From: Lyngbya confervoides BDU141951
Lineage (GTDB): Bacteria > Cyanobacteriota > Cyanobacteriia > Thermosynechococcales > Thermosynechococcaceae
NCBI RefSeq assembly: GCF_000817775.3
Contig: NZ_JTHE03000079.1
Coordinates: 151,805 to 215,804, forward strand
Reading direction: 5' to 3'
DNA: 64,000 bases
The notes under the pieces were generated by a model, which did not search any database, was not told where the DNA came from, and was given only the letters and a program-made list of their open reading frames with translations. A program made the translations under genes and the position numbers. Shown here in pieces: positions 54,376-63,303 of the stretch. Each line of letters starts with the position of its first letter. Position 1 is the first letter of the stretch.

Positions 54376-54951
54376 ATGAAACAGGTCGACTGGTCTCAGG
54401 TCCGTAAAATTCATCGCAAGATAGCCCCTCTCCTATTCCTGCCCCTGTTGATCAGCGCGGCCACCGGAGTGCTGTATCGGATTGGACGCAGCTGGTTTCA
54501 GATCCCCCTGGCTTGGGCAAATTTGCTGTTGAATCTGCATCAAGGGGAGTATTTAGGAGAAAAATTGGTTCCCGTGTATGTCCTCTCCCTTGGATTAGGG
54601 CTCTTAGGGCTGCTGGTCACCGGATTGGTCCTCTTCTTTCGGCGCAATCATCCCCTACGGATTGCGCTCAGCAGCCCATCAAGACGGCAAATTCACCGGA
54701 TGGCCGCAATTCTGGGGGCGATTCCCCTATTTGTTAGCGCCATAACCGGAATCGCCCTCCGCATTGGAAAAGATTGGCTGGGGCTGGCCCCATCTCAAAC
54801 CGCACTGTTGCTCAAGATCCATCAGGGATCCTATTGGGGCGATCAGGGACGGCCCTTCTATATTCTGTGGGTGGGGTTGACCCTGGGGCTGTTGCTGGGG
54901 ACGGGTCTTCCCATGACGCGAATTTTCTCGTTGCCTCGCCGGATCCGCTAG
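54376..54951 (+). CDS. PepSY-associated-type membrane protein with internal duplication
   Basis: A 191-residue protein with four to five TM segments. The two halves are clear repeats: RKIHRKIAPLLFLPLLISAA with TGVLYRIG and LLLNLHQGEY, against RQIHRMAAILGAIPLFVSAI with TGIALRIG and LLLKIHQGSY. The pattern of His at the start of a helix resembles PepSY-associated membrane proteins, some of which are heme- or metal-linked reductases. Four conserved His, one per repeat in two places, could bind heme. No partner gene is adjacent. It ends before a strong hairpin. Confidence 0.7.
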   Translation: MKQVDWSQVRKIHRKIAPLLFLPLLISAATGVLYRIGRSWFQIPLAWANLLLNLHQGEYLGEKLVPVYVLSLGLGLLGLLVTGLVLFFRRNHPLRIALSSPSRRQIHRMAAILGAIPLFVSAITGIALRIGKDWLGLAPSQTALLLKIHQGSYWGDQGRPFYILWVGLTLGLLLGTGLPMTRIFSLPRRIR

Positions 54952-54986
54952 CGGCTTAGGGTATCAGTTTTAAGAGGAAAGGATCT

Positions 54987-55024
54987 AGAACTTAAGGACT
55001 ATTTTAACCTGGTCCTTAAGTTCT
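54987..55024 (+). terminator. 13-bp perfect inverted repeat, likely terminator
   Basis: AGAACTTAAGGAC pairs perfectly with GTCCTTAAGTTCT around a 12-base loop. TTTC follows. It lies 35 bases after the stop of the PepSY-like gene and should end that transcript. A 62-codon minus-strand frame running through it is probably chance. Confidence 0.65.
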
Positions 55025-55213
55025 TTCATAAATTCGATCCACTGGTCCTTGCTGTGACCGTGAGCGGGGATTAGCATAACCGTAAAACTTTGCTCACGCC
55101 CTATCAACGGGGCTATAGTAGCTAATGATTCTTTATTTTTGAAAAGATCTGTTTTATTTCTTTGGAAAAGCATTCCAATAGCCTTTTTTCACAGTTGAGC
55201 AGATGAAACTGTT

Positions 55214-56767
55214 ATGAGCGAGCGTTATCAGCGTCTCAGATGGAGATTGATGGGCAGGGGTGTGCTGACCACTGCGCTCTTCGTCGCCACGGCTGGGTGT
55301 TCCGTGGTTCGCGATCAAGCCGTGGAGGCCCAGGGGCCTTCCAATCGGGGACGTCGGCAATCGGGGCCGGTGTCGGTGGATGTGGCGATCGCCCAACAGC
55401 AGCTGCTCAGTCCACCCGTTCAATACACAGGAACCACTCAACCGCTGCGTGAGGTCTCTCTGCGCGCTCAGGCAGAGGGGAAGCTGCTGTTTTTAGGCGT
55501 AGATGTGGGGGACCGGGTTGAGGCAGGCCAAACGGTTGCTCAACTCGATGACAATTTACTGCAGGGTGCCTTAAATGAGGCGCGAGCCGAATCCGCAGCC
55601 CAGCAATCTGCAGTCTTAAGTGCTCGCAGCCGGGTCGGCAGTGCCACCACTCAGGTCGGCCAAGCGCGCCTGTCCCTAGAGCAAGCCCAGGGCAATATTG
55701 CCCGCTTAAAAAACGCCTGGCGCGCCCGCATCGAAGATGCCAAGCTTGAAGCCCAGCAAACCCAGAGTGATGCCCAGCGGTTGACCACTCTAGCCACTCA
55801 GGGAGCCGTCCCTGAGCAGCAAGCAGAGCAGGCCCGCACCGTGGCCCGACAGGCTCAGCAAGCGCTTCTCGATCAGCAGGCCCAGGCCAGTCAGGAAATC
55901 ACTCAGTCCCAAACCGAAGCAAACATTGCCCAGCAGTTGCTGCAGGCAGCCCAAGCCCAAGTGCAAATTGAACAGCAGGGAGTCACTGCCTCCCAAGGCC
56001 AGCTTGCTGCAAGACGGGCTTCCCAGGCCCAAGCGGAGGAGCGACGTTCCTACGGCACCCTAACCGCTCCTCTCAGAGGTGTGGTGTTGGCGCGAACCAC
56101 TGAAGAAGGCAACTTAGTGCAGGCTGGCAATGAAATCTTAAAAATCGGGGACTTTAGCCAGGTCAAGGTCATCGTTCAAGTCTCAGAGCTGAATTTACAA
56201 GATCTCCAGGTCAATCAACCCGCTCAGGTGCGGCTCGATGCCTTTCCAGATCAAACCTTCTCAGGTCGAGTGAGCCGCATTTCTCCAGCCGCCGATCCCC
56301 AAACCCGGCTTCTGCCCGTGGAGATCACCCTGCCCAACCCCTCCGGAAAAATAGGCAGTGGTCTTCTCGCGCGAGTCACCTTTGCCCCGGAAACGGCACG
56401 GGTTGTGATTCCCGAGACAGCCCTGACTGCAGGAACGAGGGAGCGTCGTGGCGGCGGCGGCCCAGCGGCCAACGCCGGGACAGCACCGCCTCAGGCCAAA
56501 CGGCAACCCTCCGATCAGGACAAAAAAACGCCCTCCCCGGCCAGCAACGACCAAAAGCCCCGGATCTTTCTCCTGAAATCTCGGGATGAAGACCCGCTGG
56601 TGGAGGCCCGCCCCGTTCAATTGGGCAAACGGGCCAATGGCGAGGTGGAAGTGCTGTCCGGTCTCAAGCCAGGGGAGTTCTTTGTGGTTCGCAGTAGTGG
56701 CCCTTTGCAATCGGGAGATGCCGTGCAGCTGAGTTTTCTTTCTCCTTCACCACAGGGGGCAAAATAG
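55214..56767 (+). CDS. RND efflux membrane-fusion lipoprotein (AcrA/MdtA type)
   Basis: A 517-residue periplasmic adaptor. The lipobox ATAGCS near residue 29 predicts a lipid anchor. Then follow the lipoyl half (VSLRAQAEGKLLFLGVDVGD, with VEAGQTVAQLD), a long Gln/Ala-rich coiled-coil hairpin (about 120-275), the second lipoyl half (GTLTAPLRGVVLARTTEEGN), a beta-barrel and a Pro/Gly-rich insertion of about 50 residues (about 410-455) before the last strands. It should link the RND pump encoded two bases downstream to an outer-membrane channel not seen here. The insertion is unusual for the family. Confidence 0.9.
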   Translation: MSERYQRLRWRLMGRGVLTTALFVATAGCSVVRDQAVEAQGPSNRGRRQSGPVSVDVAIAQQQLLSPPVQYTGTTQPLREVSLRAQAEGKLLFLGVDVGDRVEAGQTVAQLDDNLLQGALNEARAESAAQQSAVLSARSRVGSATTQVGQARLSLEQAQGNIARLKNAWRARIEDAKLEAQQTQSDAQRLTTLATQGAVPEQQAEQARTVARQAQQALLDQQAQASQEITQSQTEANIAQQLLQAAQAQVQIEQQGVTASQGQLAARRASQAQAEERRSYGTLTAPLRGVVLARTTEEGNLVQAGNEILKIGDFSQVKVIVQVSELNLQDLQVNQPAQVRLDAFPDQTFSGRVSRISPAADPQTRLLPVEITLPNPSGKIGSGLLARVTFAPETARVVIPETALTAGTRERRGGGGPAANAGTAPPQAKRQPSDQDKKTPSPASNDQKPRIFLLKSRDEDPLVEARPVQLGKRANGEVEVLSGLKPGEFFVVRSSGPLQSGDAVQLSFLSPSPQGAK

Positions 56768-56769
56768 CG

Positions 56770-59700
56770 ATGGGCATGTCTTCCCAAGGCTTTAGCCTCA
56801 GCGGTCTATCGATTCGGCGGCATATCGGCACCTTGATGTTAACGATTGCCGTATTTGTCATCGGTTTATTTATCATCTCCAGTCTTCAGGTGGATTTGTT
56901 ACCCACCATTACCTATCCGCGCATTGGAGTTCGCGTCAACGCACCGGGGATTTCTCCAGAGGTTGCCGTCGATGAAATTACTCGTCCCTTGGAAGAAGCC
57001 CTGTCTGCAACCGAGGGCGTGACCCAGGTCTATTCCCAAACCAGGGAGGGAAGAATTAGTCTGGATTTATTTTTTCGCCCAGGCGGAGATATTGATCAAG
57101 CTCTCAACGAAGCCACCGCAGCGCTGAACCGAGCCCGTGGATCCTTGCCGGATACGGTGGAGTCGCCCCGGCTGTTTAAGTTTGACCCCTCCCAACTCCC
57201 CATCTATGAGCTAGCCCTCACCTCGCCAACCCTGCCGGGAAGCGAACTGCGTGCCTTTGCAGAGGACCAATTAGCGCGGGAGCTACGGGTCATTCCAGGG
57301 GTTTCTTCGGTGGATGTGAGCGGATCTGCGGCTGAAGAAGTACGGGTCATCGTAGATTTTAATCGCCTGCAAGCCTTGGGAGTGGGCTTGACCGATGTCT
57401 TGAATGCCCTGAGAGAACGAAACCAAGATATTTCCGGCGGGCGGATTCAGGGCGAGATTTCAGAACCCTTAACTCGAACGCTGGGGCGGTTTCAGTCTGC
57501 CCAAGATCTACGAGATTTGCCCCTCCCTTCCGGTGAAGCGACGGATCTGCCGGAAAATTCCCTTCCGCTGTCTGGACTATCCCCTCGCCGCCTTTACCTT
57601 CGGGATGTGGCCCAAGTGATCGATGGAACGGAACAGGAGCGAGTGTTTGTTTCGTTGAACCAACAGACGGCGGTGAAGGTCAGCATTCAAAAGCAGCCAG
57701 ACGCCAATACCATTGCCGTGGTTGATGAGATTCAGCAGCGGTTGGCAGAACTTCGAGAGGCGGGAATCATTCCAGCCGATGCGGTGTTGACCTCAACCCT
57801 GGATGAATCAAAGTTTATTCGAAATTCCATTGCCACCGTGCTGGGGTCAGGCCTCTCGGGTGCCGTTTTGGCGGCCATCGCCGTGCTGCTGTTTCTTGGC
57901 TCGCTGCGCCAAACCTTGATTATCGTGCTGGCCATTCCGTTGGCAACCCTGGCCGCCGTCATTTTAATGGGACTCTTTGGGCTGTCCATTAACGTTTTTA
58001 GTTTAGGGGGCTTGGCCTTGGGAGTGGGCATTGTGGTGGATAATTCCATTGTCATGCTGGAAAATATTGCCCAGGGATCGGGGATGACGCCGGGCCAAGA
58101 TGCCGTGGCCCAGATCAGGCCCCTCCAGTTTTTGCGCCAGTCGGCCCAGAGTGCGCGGGAGGTGGAATCCGCCCTGGTGGCTGCGACAAGTACCAACTTG
58201 GTAGCGGTGTTGCCCTTTCTGTTACTGGGGGGATTTTTTGCGCTGCTGTTTCGGGAACTCATTTTAACGGTCAGTTTTGCCATCGCAGCCTCGATTCTAA
58301 TTGCCATTACCGTGGTGCCCATGGCCACCTCAAGACTGCTGGCCATTCCAAAGGTGAGTGGCTTGAACCAGTTCTGGTTGCTGGTGCAATTTAATCGGCG
58401 GTTTCTGGCTGCAACGAACCGCTACCGCCAAGCCTTAGCCTGGGTGCTCCAGCGGCGTCTAAGCGTGATTCTTGCGGTGATACTGGTTTTGGGAGGCAGC
58501 GGCTGGTGGATGGCTGGGCAACTTCCCCAAGAAATTTTGCCCCGGATTAACACCGGTCAGGCAAGACTCATTGCGCGATTTCCTGCAGGCACGCCCCTAG
58601 AGTCAAACTTGCGGGTCATGGCGCAGGTCGATGAGATTTTGATGAACCAGCCGGAAACTGATGACGTGTTCTCCACCGCGGGCGGATTTTTGTTTGGCAC
58701 CAGCACCAGCGAAAACCCCCTGCGCGGCAGCAGCACCATTACCCTGAAGCCCGGTACGGATGTGGATGCTTATATCGAACGAGTGTCTCAGGAATTTGAT
58801 CAACTGAACTTGGTAGACGTTTTGCTGCGCTTGAGTCCTGGGGAAGTGCGCGGTCTAATCACCAATAACTCTCCGGTGCGCGGGGCCGAAGTGGATATCG
58901 GTTTGCAGGGGGAAGACCCCGTTGCCTTAGCAGCGGCTGGAGAACAGGTTTTGCAAGTCCTGGAGGAGCAGGTGTCCGCAGCTCGGTTTCGCCCCGATGC
59001 CGACGAATCTGAATCTGAATTTCAGATTCGGCCCGATTGGGATCGGGCTGCTGCGGTGAACTTAACCGCTCAAGAGATTGGGGCTACGATTCAAACCGCC
59101 ATTGAAGGATCTGTGCCCACCCAATTGCAGCGCGGGAATCGTCTCATTGATGTGCGGGTAGAGCTAGATGAGGCAGCAATTTCGTCGCCGTCCCAACTCA
59201 ATCAGCTTCCCCTCTTTGTTGGCAATGGGCGCGCGGTTCGCCTAGGAGACGTGGCCAGCATTGAGGAGGGACAGGCTCCTAGCGAAGTTCAGCGGATCAA
59301 TCAGCAGCAGGTTTTCCTGATGGCGGGCAACCTGAATGAAGGCGCCAGTCTCAGTCAAGCCTTTGCTGAGGTGGAGCAGGCCCTGGCTCAGGTGGAACTT
59401 CCGCCGGGCATTTCTCTGCTGCCCAGTTCAGCGGCAGAGACCAACCGTCAGCTACAATCAGCGCTGCAGATCCTGGGGGGACTGGCTATCTTCCTGGTCT
59501 TTGTGGTGATGGCCGTTCAGTATAATTCGCTGGTGGACCCCTTAGTGATTCTGTTCACCATTCCACTGGCAATGACGGGGGGAATTTTGGGGCTTTATGT
59601 GACCCAAACAGCCGTTGGCGCAACGGTTGTGGTTGGCGCTGTGCTCTTGGTTGGGATTGTGGTGAACAACGCCATCATCATGATTGAGCTGGCGAATCAA

Positions 59701-60033
59701 ATTCGTGAACGCGAAGGCATAGATCGCCAAGCCGCTATTCTCAAAGCTGCTCCCCAGCGGCTACGGCCCATTTTAATGACCACCATTACCACGGTTTTGG
59801 GCATGTTCCCCCTGGCCTTGGGCATTGGAGAAGGGTCAGAGTTTCTCCAGCCCTTGGGGATTGTGGTCTTTTCCGGCCTATCCCTAGCGACGGCGCTCAC
59901 TCTATTTGTGATTCCTTGCTTTTACCTGCTTCTACATGGGGGGCCGGGGAACGGGAAAGAATCTCTAACGGCTGAGTCCCCATTCATTGCAGAGGAAGAG
60001 GAAGCAGCCCCTTCCCAAGCCCTTCCCCGGTAG
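56770..60033 (+). CDS. RND efflux transporter (AcrB family)
   Basis: A 1087-residue inner-membrane pump with twelve TM segments and two large periplasmic loops. Family landmarks include SLQVDLLPTITYPRIGVRVN at the start, GVGIVVDNSIVMLENI in TM4 and VGIVVNNAIIMIELANQ in TM10. AcrB's paired Asp of TM4 reads Asp-Asn here and the TM10 Lys reads Asn, a known variant of this subfamily that changes the proton relay. It is co-transcribed with the adaptor gene (two bases apart). Substrates (drugs, lipids or metabolites) are not evident. A GTG/ATG choice is not an issue; the ATG at 56770 fits. Confidence 0.92.
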   Translation: MGMSSQGFSLSGLSIRRHIGTLMLTIAVFVIGLFIISSLQVDLLPTITYPRIGVRVNAPGISPEVAVDEITRPLEEALSATEGVTQVYSQTREGRISLDLFFRPGGDIDQALNEATAALNRARGSLPDTVESPRLFKFDPSQLPIYELALTSPTLPGSELRAFAEDQLARELRVIPGVSSVDVSGSAAEEVRVIVDFNRLQALGVGLTDVLNALRERNQDISGGRIQGEISEPLTRTLGRFQSAQDLRDLPLPSGEATDLPENSLPLSGLSPRRLYLRDVAQVIDGTEQERVFVSLNQQTAVKVSIQKQPDANTIAVVDEIQQRLAELREAGIIPADAVLTSTLDESKFIRNSIATVLGSGLSGAVLAAIAVLLFLGSLRQTLIIVLAIPLATLAAVILMGLFGLSINVFSLGGLALGVGIVVDNSIVMLENIAQGSGMTPGQDAVAQIRPLQFLRQSAQSAREVESALVAATSTNLVAVLPFLLLGGFFALLFRELILTVSFAIAASILIAITVVPMATSRLLAIPKVSGLNQFWLLVQFNRRFLAATNRYRQALAWVLQRRLSVILAVILVLGGSGWWMAGQLPQEILPRINTGQARLIARFPAGTPLESNLRVMAQVDEILMNQPETDDVFSTAGGFLFGTSTSENPLRGSSTITLKPGTDVDAYIERVSQEFDQLNLVDVLLRLSPGEVRGLITNNSPVRGAEVDIGLQGEDPVALAAAGEQVLQVLEEQVSAARFRPDADESESEFQIRPDWDRAAAVNLTAQEIGATIQTAIEGSVPTQLQRGNRLIDVRVELDEAAISSPSQLNQLPLFVGNGRAVRLGDVASIEEGQAPSEVQRINQQQVFLMAGNLNEGASLSQAFAEVEQALAQVELPPGISLLPSSAAETNRQLQSALQILGGLAIFLVFVVMAVQYNSLVDPLVILFTIPLAMTGGILGLYVTQTAVGATVVVGAVLLVGIVVNNAIIMIELANQIREREGIDRQAAILKAAPQRLRPILMTTITTVLGMFPLALGIGEGSEFLQPLGIVVFSGLSLATALTLFVIPCFYLLLHGGPGNGKESLTAESPFIAEEEEAAPSQALPR

Positions 60034-60106
60034 AACGGATTGCTGGGCAATGTGCAGTGCCTTTGCCAGGCCGTTTGGAGACTGGTTTGAGACGTCTCCC
60101 AAGGGG

Positions 60107-60304
60107 CTATGCGAGCAGGCCCAGGATTTTTCCGTTATCGCGTGCCATGCGGATGTAGTTCTGGCGCTCGGTGCGATCGATGCCCAAACGGTTACAAACG
60201 TTGGTGATGACCTTCGAGTGCAGCGCGATCGCCTTTCCACGCAGCTTTATAAATTGAGTCTGTCCCATGGCGCTCTTGAGGATGATCACGAGTGGTGCGA
60301 ACAT
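60107..60304 (-). CDS. pgr5: PGR5-like protein
   Basis: A 65-residue protein. LRGKAIALHSKVITNVCNRL, then RQNYIRMARDNG and LGLLA, is the PGR5 signature; in Synechocystis the counterpart is ssr2016. PGR5 supports ferredoxin-dependent cyclic electron flow around photosystem I and builds the proton gradient under stress. AAGGAAG lies seven bases before the ATG. Just upstream stands a triple HLR1-like repeat, so RpaB control is probable. It is convergent with the RND gene. A cyclic-flow factor here complements the flv and NDH-1MS genes functionally, though it is not close to them. Confidence 0.88.
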   Translation of the reverse strand: MFAPLVIILKSAMGQTQFIKLRGKAIALHSKVITNVCNRLGIDRTERQNYIRMARDNGKILGLLA

Positions 60305-60689
60305 GTCGGACTTCCTTTGCTTGTAAACTTATGTAAATTATCGTAACAAAAAGTTTACAAAAATGCAAAAACTCTAAAATCCTTTACTGGCAAGGAATGG
60401 GTGGATTAAATCTTGATCGGTGCTGCCGGAATTCCTGTGGGAGGTTGACAAAATGCTATCGCTTTAATAAGCGAGAGTGATTATTCTGCACCTTAGGAGA
60501 CCCTCCGCTTCATCCGCGGATGGAATCTTAGCCTGGGTTCTGGCAGGTTTTGACCAGGACGATTCCCTTAGGTGCCGCGTCACTGGGGCTGCCGGTTGCG
60601 AAGCTGAACGCTCTGGGCTTTCCCTGCGCCGAAAATCCGGTGCGGTAGGATATCAGGGCCTCACAATTGATCGTTTCACCCGCGGTTCT
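60305..60689. other. Divergent intergenic region pgr5 / methyltransferase
   Basis: About 385 bases. The left part (60305-60400) is AT-rich and holds the HLR1-like repeat and probably the pgr5 promoter. The right part includes an open frame leading into the methyltransferase from a GTG at 60477, but its 71 codons look unlike conserved protein. Confidence 0.4.
60318..60347 (-). promoter_or_regulatory. HLR1-like RpaB site: three 10-bp repeats upstream of pgr5
   Basis: Minus strand reads GTTACGATAA, TTTACATAAG, TTTACAAGCA. As I recall it, HLR1 is two (G/T)TTACA(T/A)(T/A) units two bases apart. The first pair has one mismatch (G for A in TTACA) and the second pair one mismatch in the last position. 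The 10-bp period puts all three on one face of the helix. The site ends one base before the Shine-Dalgarno, so bound RpaB would block transcription or early elongation. Confidence 0.6.
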
Positions 60690-61391
60690 ATGGGTTTTAG
60701 TCAAGTGCCTCAACTTCAGAAGGTGGCTGGTTTGTTTGACCAATGGGCCAGCAGCGATCGCGCTGCTCAGATGGCCGATGGTCATGGACATTTGATGCAA
60801 GCCCTGCTCGCTGACCTTGATTCCGGTTTGACTGCTCTGGGGACATGCTTGGACCTGGGTTGTGGACCTGGGCGGTTTCTGGGGCTAGCTGCGGATTTCG
60901 GTTTTCAAGATCTCTGCGGCATTGATGCCTCTGAGCAAATGGTGGCTACGGCCCGGCAAGCTGTGCCCCTGGCTGATATTAGGGTTGGCCCCTTTGAGGC
61001 CCTGCCTTGGCCGGAGCAATCCTTTGATCTGGTAGCGTCCATCGAGGCGCTGTATTACTGTTTACAGCCCGATCTGGCACTGCGGGAAGTCCATCGAGTT
61101 CTCAAACCCGCAGGACGCTTTGATCTAATTATTGACTATTACGCAGAGTCTTCGGGGACCGAGTCCTGGCCGGAGGGGCTGGGCTTTGAGATTACGCGAT
61201 GGGCCAGTTCAGACTGGCAGGCGGCATTGGAGCAGGTGGGCTTCCAGGTGTTGCGATCGCAACGAATTTATCATCCCCAAGCCTCGGAGATAGGGAAAAG
61301 GTGGACCCCATCGGTATGGTTTCCCACTGCTCAAAGTTATGCCCGTTACCTCAAGGATGGGGCTTTGTGGATTACGGCCAAGAGCGGCTGA
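60690..61391 (+). CDS. Class I SAM-dependent methyltransferase
   Basis: A 233-residue methyltransferase. LDLGCGPGRFLGLA is motif I for SAM binding, CGIDASEQMV is the acidic post-I loop, and FDLVASIEALYYCLQ is motif IV. Such enzymes methylate small molecules or lipids; nothing nearby shows the substrate. I placed the start at the ATG at 60690, where the domain begins. No Shine-Dalgarno is visible, and a GTG at 60477 remains possible. It lies divergent from pgr5. Confidence 0.8.
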   Translation: MGFSQVPQLQKVAGLFDQWASSDRAAQMADGHGHLMQALLADLDSGLTALGTCLDLGCGPGRFLGLAADFGFQDLCGIDASEQMVATARQAVPLADIRVGPFEALPWPEQSFDLVASIEALYYCLQPDLALREVHRVLKPAGRFDLIIDYYAESSGTESWPEGLGFEITRWASSDWQAALEQVGFQVLRSQRIYHPQASEIGKRWTPSVWFPTAQSYARYLKDGALWITAKSG

Positions 61392-61479
61392 GGTGACAGT
61401 CATCTTCCAGGAATATTCTCTAGAAAAAGAAGTTTTTCCTGTATTCCTTGGGGTAATTTAGCATTTAAGATGCTTTAGT

Positions 61480-62361
61480 ATGAGCAAAACTTTCTTTAGC
61501 CATCCGATTCTGAACTCGCCCTACGACTATCCGGGCAAACACTGGGAACTCGATGCTGATGGGCAGCCGACCCAGAAAATTATTGGGACTCGGCGAGAGG
61601 CTAAGTTTCAAGCCCCCATTCCTAAACCCAAAAAGCGCAGTAAAGGGCAAACCGATGCTGAACAGCAGAGCCTAACCTTTGAGACGCAGGGGCTATCGGA
61701 TGAGTCGCAAAAGTATGATTTGTTTTACTTTATCAACAGTATTCGGGCTAAGGTCAATGCTTGGCGGCAGATACCAAATCCGAGTGATTGGAAGGTAACA
61801 CCGGAAACGGTTCGACTGCTTCAACATTGGCGGCATCACAATTTTCAATCCATCCGACCGTTTTTTTGTCAGGTGGAGGCGGTGGAAACGGCCATTTGGT
61901 TGGCGGAAGTTGCGCCGAATGGCGGCGTTCAGGATAAAGCGTTTTTAGACCATATTTTGTCAGTCAATGGAGAGGCGAATCCTGAGTTGCTGCGAGTTGC
62001 CCTGAAGTTAGCGACGGGGGCGGGCAAAACAACTGTGATGGCGATGCTGATTGCGTGGCAGACGATCAATGCGGTGCGGCGTCCTCAAAGCAGACGGTTT
62101 ACGCGCGGTTTTTTGGTGGTGACGCCTGGGATTACGATTCGCGATCGCCTGCGGGTGCTTCAGCCCAATGATACAGAGAGTTACTATGCCCAGCGGGAGT
62201 TAGTGCCCACCAGTATGCTGCCGGATTTGCAAAAGGCCAAGATCGGAATTACGAACTATCACGCCTTTAAGCAACGGGTGTGTCTCCAAGGGGAGTTTAC
62301 CGAGTTTGTTCAGATTGAGTCAGAATTTAAGCAGTTGAATGAGAGGTTTCGTCAGCCATGA
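61480..62361 (+). pseudogene. Truncated type III restriction/helicase-like protein, N-terminal part
   Basis: A 293-residue fragment of a large DEAD/DEAH helicase-restriction protein, most like the BPTD_3080/COG3587 group. It contains the N-terminal region (YDLFYFINSIRAKVN, CQVEAVETAIWLAEVAP), the Walker A (LATGAGKTTVMAM), motif Ia (FLVVTPGITIRDRL) and ITNYHAFK. The DEAH motif, second helicase domain and nuclease that should follow (family length about 900 or more) are missing. The last 20 residues look foreign. The Uma2 gene overlaps the stop by four bases, as if a deletion had joined them. It may be non-functional. Confidence 0.7.
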
Positions 62362-62936
62362 CTGTCGCAATTTCACCCCCAAAAACTTACACCGCAGCAG
62401 AATATTTGGCGTTAGAGGTTGAGTCTGCGGTACGGAGCGAATTTCGGAATGGAGACATTGTTGAGATGACGGGCGGCACACCGGAACATAACGAGATTAC
62501 TGGGATGTTAATTTTTCTGCTGAGGGCGAGTTTACGGAAAAAGCCCTACAGCATTTTTGTGACGGATCAGCGGTTGTGGATACCGGAGGCCAATCTTTAT
62601 ACCTATCCCGATGTGATGGTGACGCCGCGACCGCCAGAGCTACAACCGGAGCGAACCGATACGGTGATGAATCCCATGATGATTGCGGAAACGTTGTCTC
62701 GGTCTACGCAAAGCTATGACCGGGGGGATAAGTTTGCAGCGTATCGGACGATTGAGGCTTTGCAGGACTATGTGCTGATCGATCAGTACCGTCCGCAGGT
62801 GGAACATTATGTGAAACAGGCGGAAAATCAGTGGTTATTGACGACCTACAGCGGTTTGGATGCAACCTTTAGGCTGGATTCGGTGGGGGTGGAGGTTGCA
62901 TTGGCAGAATTGTATGAGGCGGTTGAGTTTGAGTGA
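62358..62936 (+). CDS. Uma2 family (DUF820) putative nuclease
   Basis: A 192-residue PD-(D/E)XK-fold protein of the Uma2 family, abundant in cyanobacteria. The order YTAAEYLALE, RSEFRNGDIVEMTGGTPEHN, TYPDVMVTP (catalytic PD) and MIAETLSRSTQSYDRGDK (with the E and K-like positions) is typical. Function is not established; a role in mobile-element or defence biology is suspected. It overlaps the truncated helicase by four bases (ATGA) and precedes a small antitoxin-like gene. Confidence 0.85.
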   Translation: MTVAISPPKTYTAAEYLALEVESAVRSEFRNGDIVEMTGGTPEHNEITGMLIFLLRASLRKKPYSIFVTDQRLWIPEANLYTYPDVMVTPRPPELQPERTDTVMNPMMIAETLSRSTQSYDRGDKFAAYRTIEALQDYVLIDQYRPQVEHYVKQAENQWLLTTYSGLDATFRLDSVGVEVALAELYEAVEFE

Positions 62937-62974
62937 GAAGTTTTCCCGCAAAGATTTGTGATTGGGAGGTCTTG

Positions 62975-63202
62975 ATGCTGAAAAGCTATGAAGCAATTTA
63001 CAAAAATGGTCAGTTCGAGTGGTTGCATGAAGAACCAGCCGAGCGATCGGCTCGTGTGATTGTGACGGTTTTGGAGGTTATCGATCCAGAGCAACCGATC
63101 CGACGCCGCGTTCCCCCTGCCTCGATTGCGGGGAAGGCGCAAATCTTAGGGGACATCGTTAGCCCAATTGTGGATGAGGAAGATTGGGAATGTTTGAAGT
63201 AA
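62975..63202 (+). CDS. Antitoxin-like small protein
   Basis: A 75-residue protein. MLKSYEAIYKNGQFEWL with EPAERSARVIVTVLE resembles the beta-hairpin start of DUF104/antitoxin-family proteins, and the tail SIAGKAQILGDIVSPIVDEE is like the toxin-binding end of VapB-type antitoxins in cyanobacteria. GGGAGG lies about seven bases before the ATG at 62975. No PIN-domain toxin follows, so the antitoxin appears orphaned. It starts 38 bases after the Uma2 gene. Confidence 0.6.
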   Translation: MLKSYEAIYKNGQFEWLHEEPAERSARVIVTVLEVIDPEQPIRRRVPPASIAGKAQILGDIVSPIVDEEDWECLK

Positions 63203-63303
63203 TCAATCGAGCTGGATGCAAATTATTTGAAGGAGTACTGTAGACGACGGTGACCATATATAACTACCGAATGTCAAGCCTAGTCATTTTTTATAAATAA
63301 AAC

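Noticed and set aside
54985..55173. A 62-codon minus-strand frame upstream of the RND adaptor gene
   Set aside because: Its C-terminal codons are made of the 13-bp terminator hairpin and no ribosome site is seen. A small gene cannot be wholly excluded.
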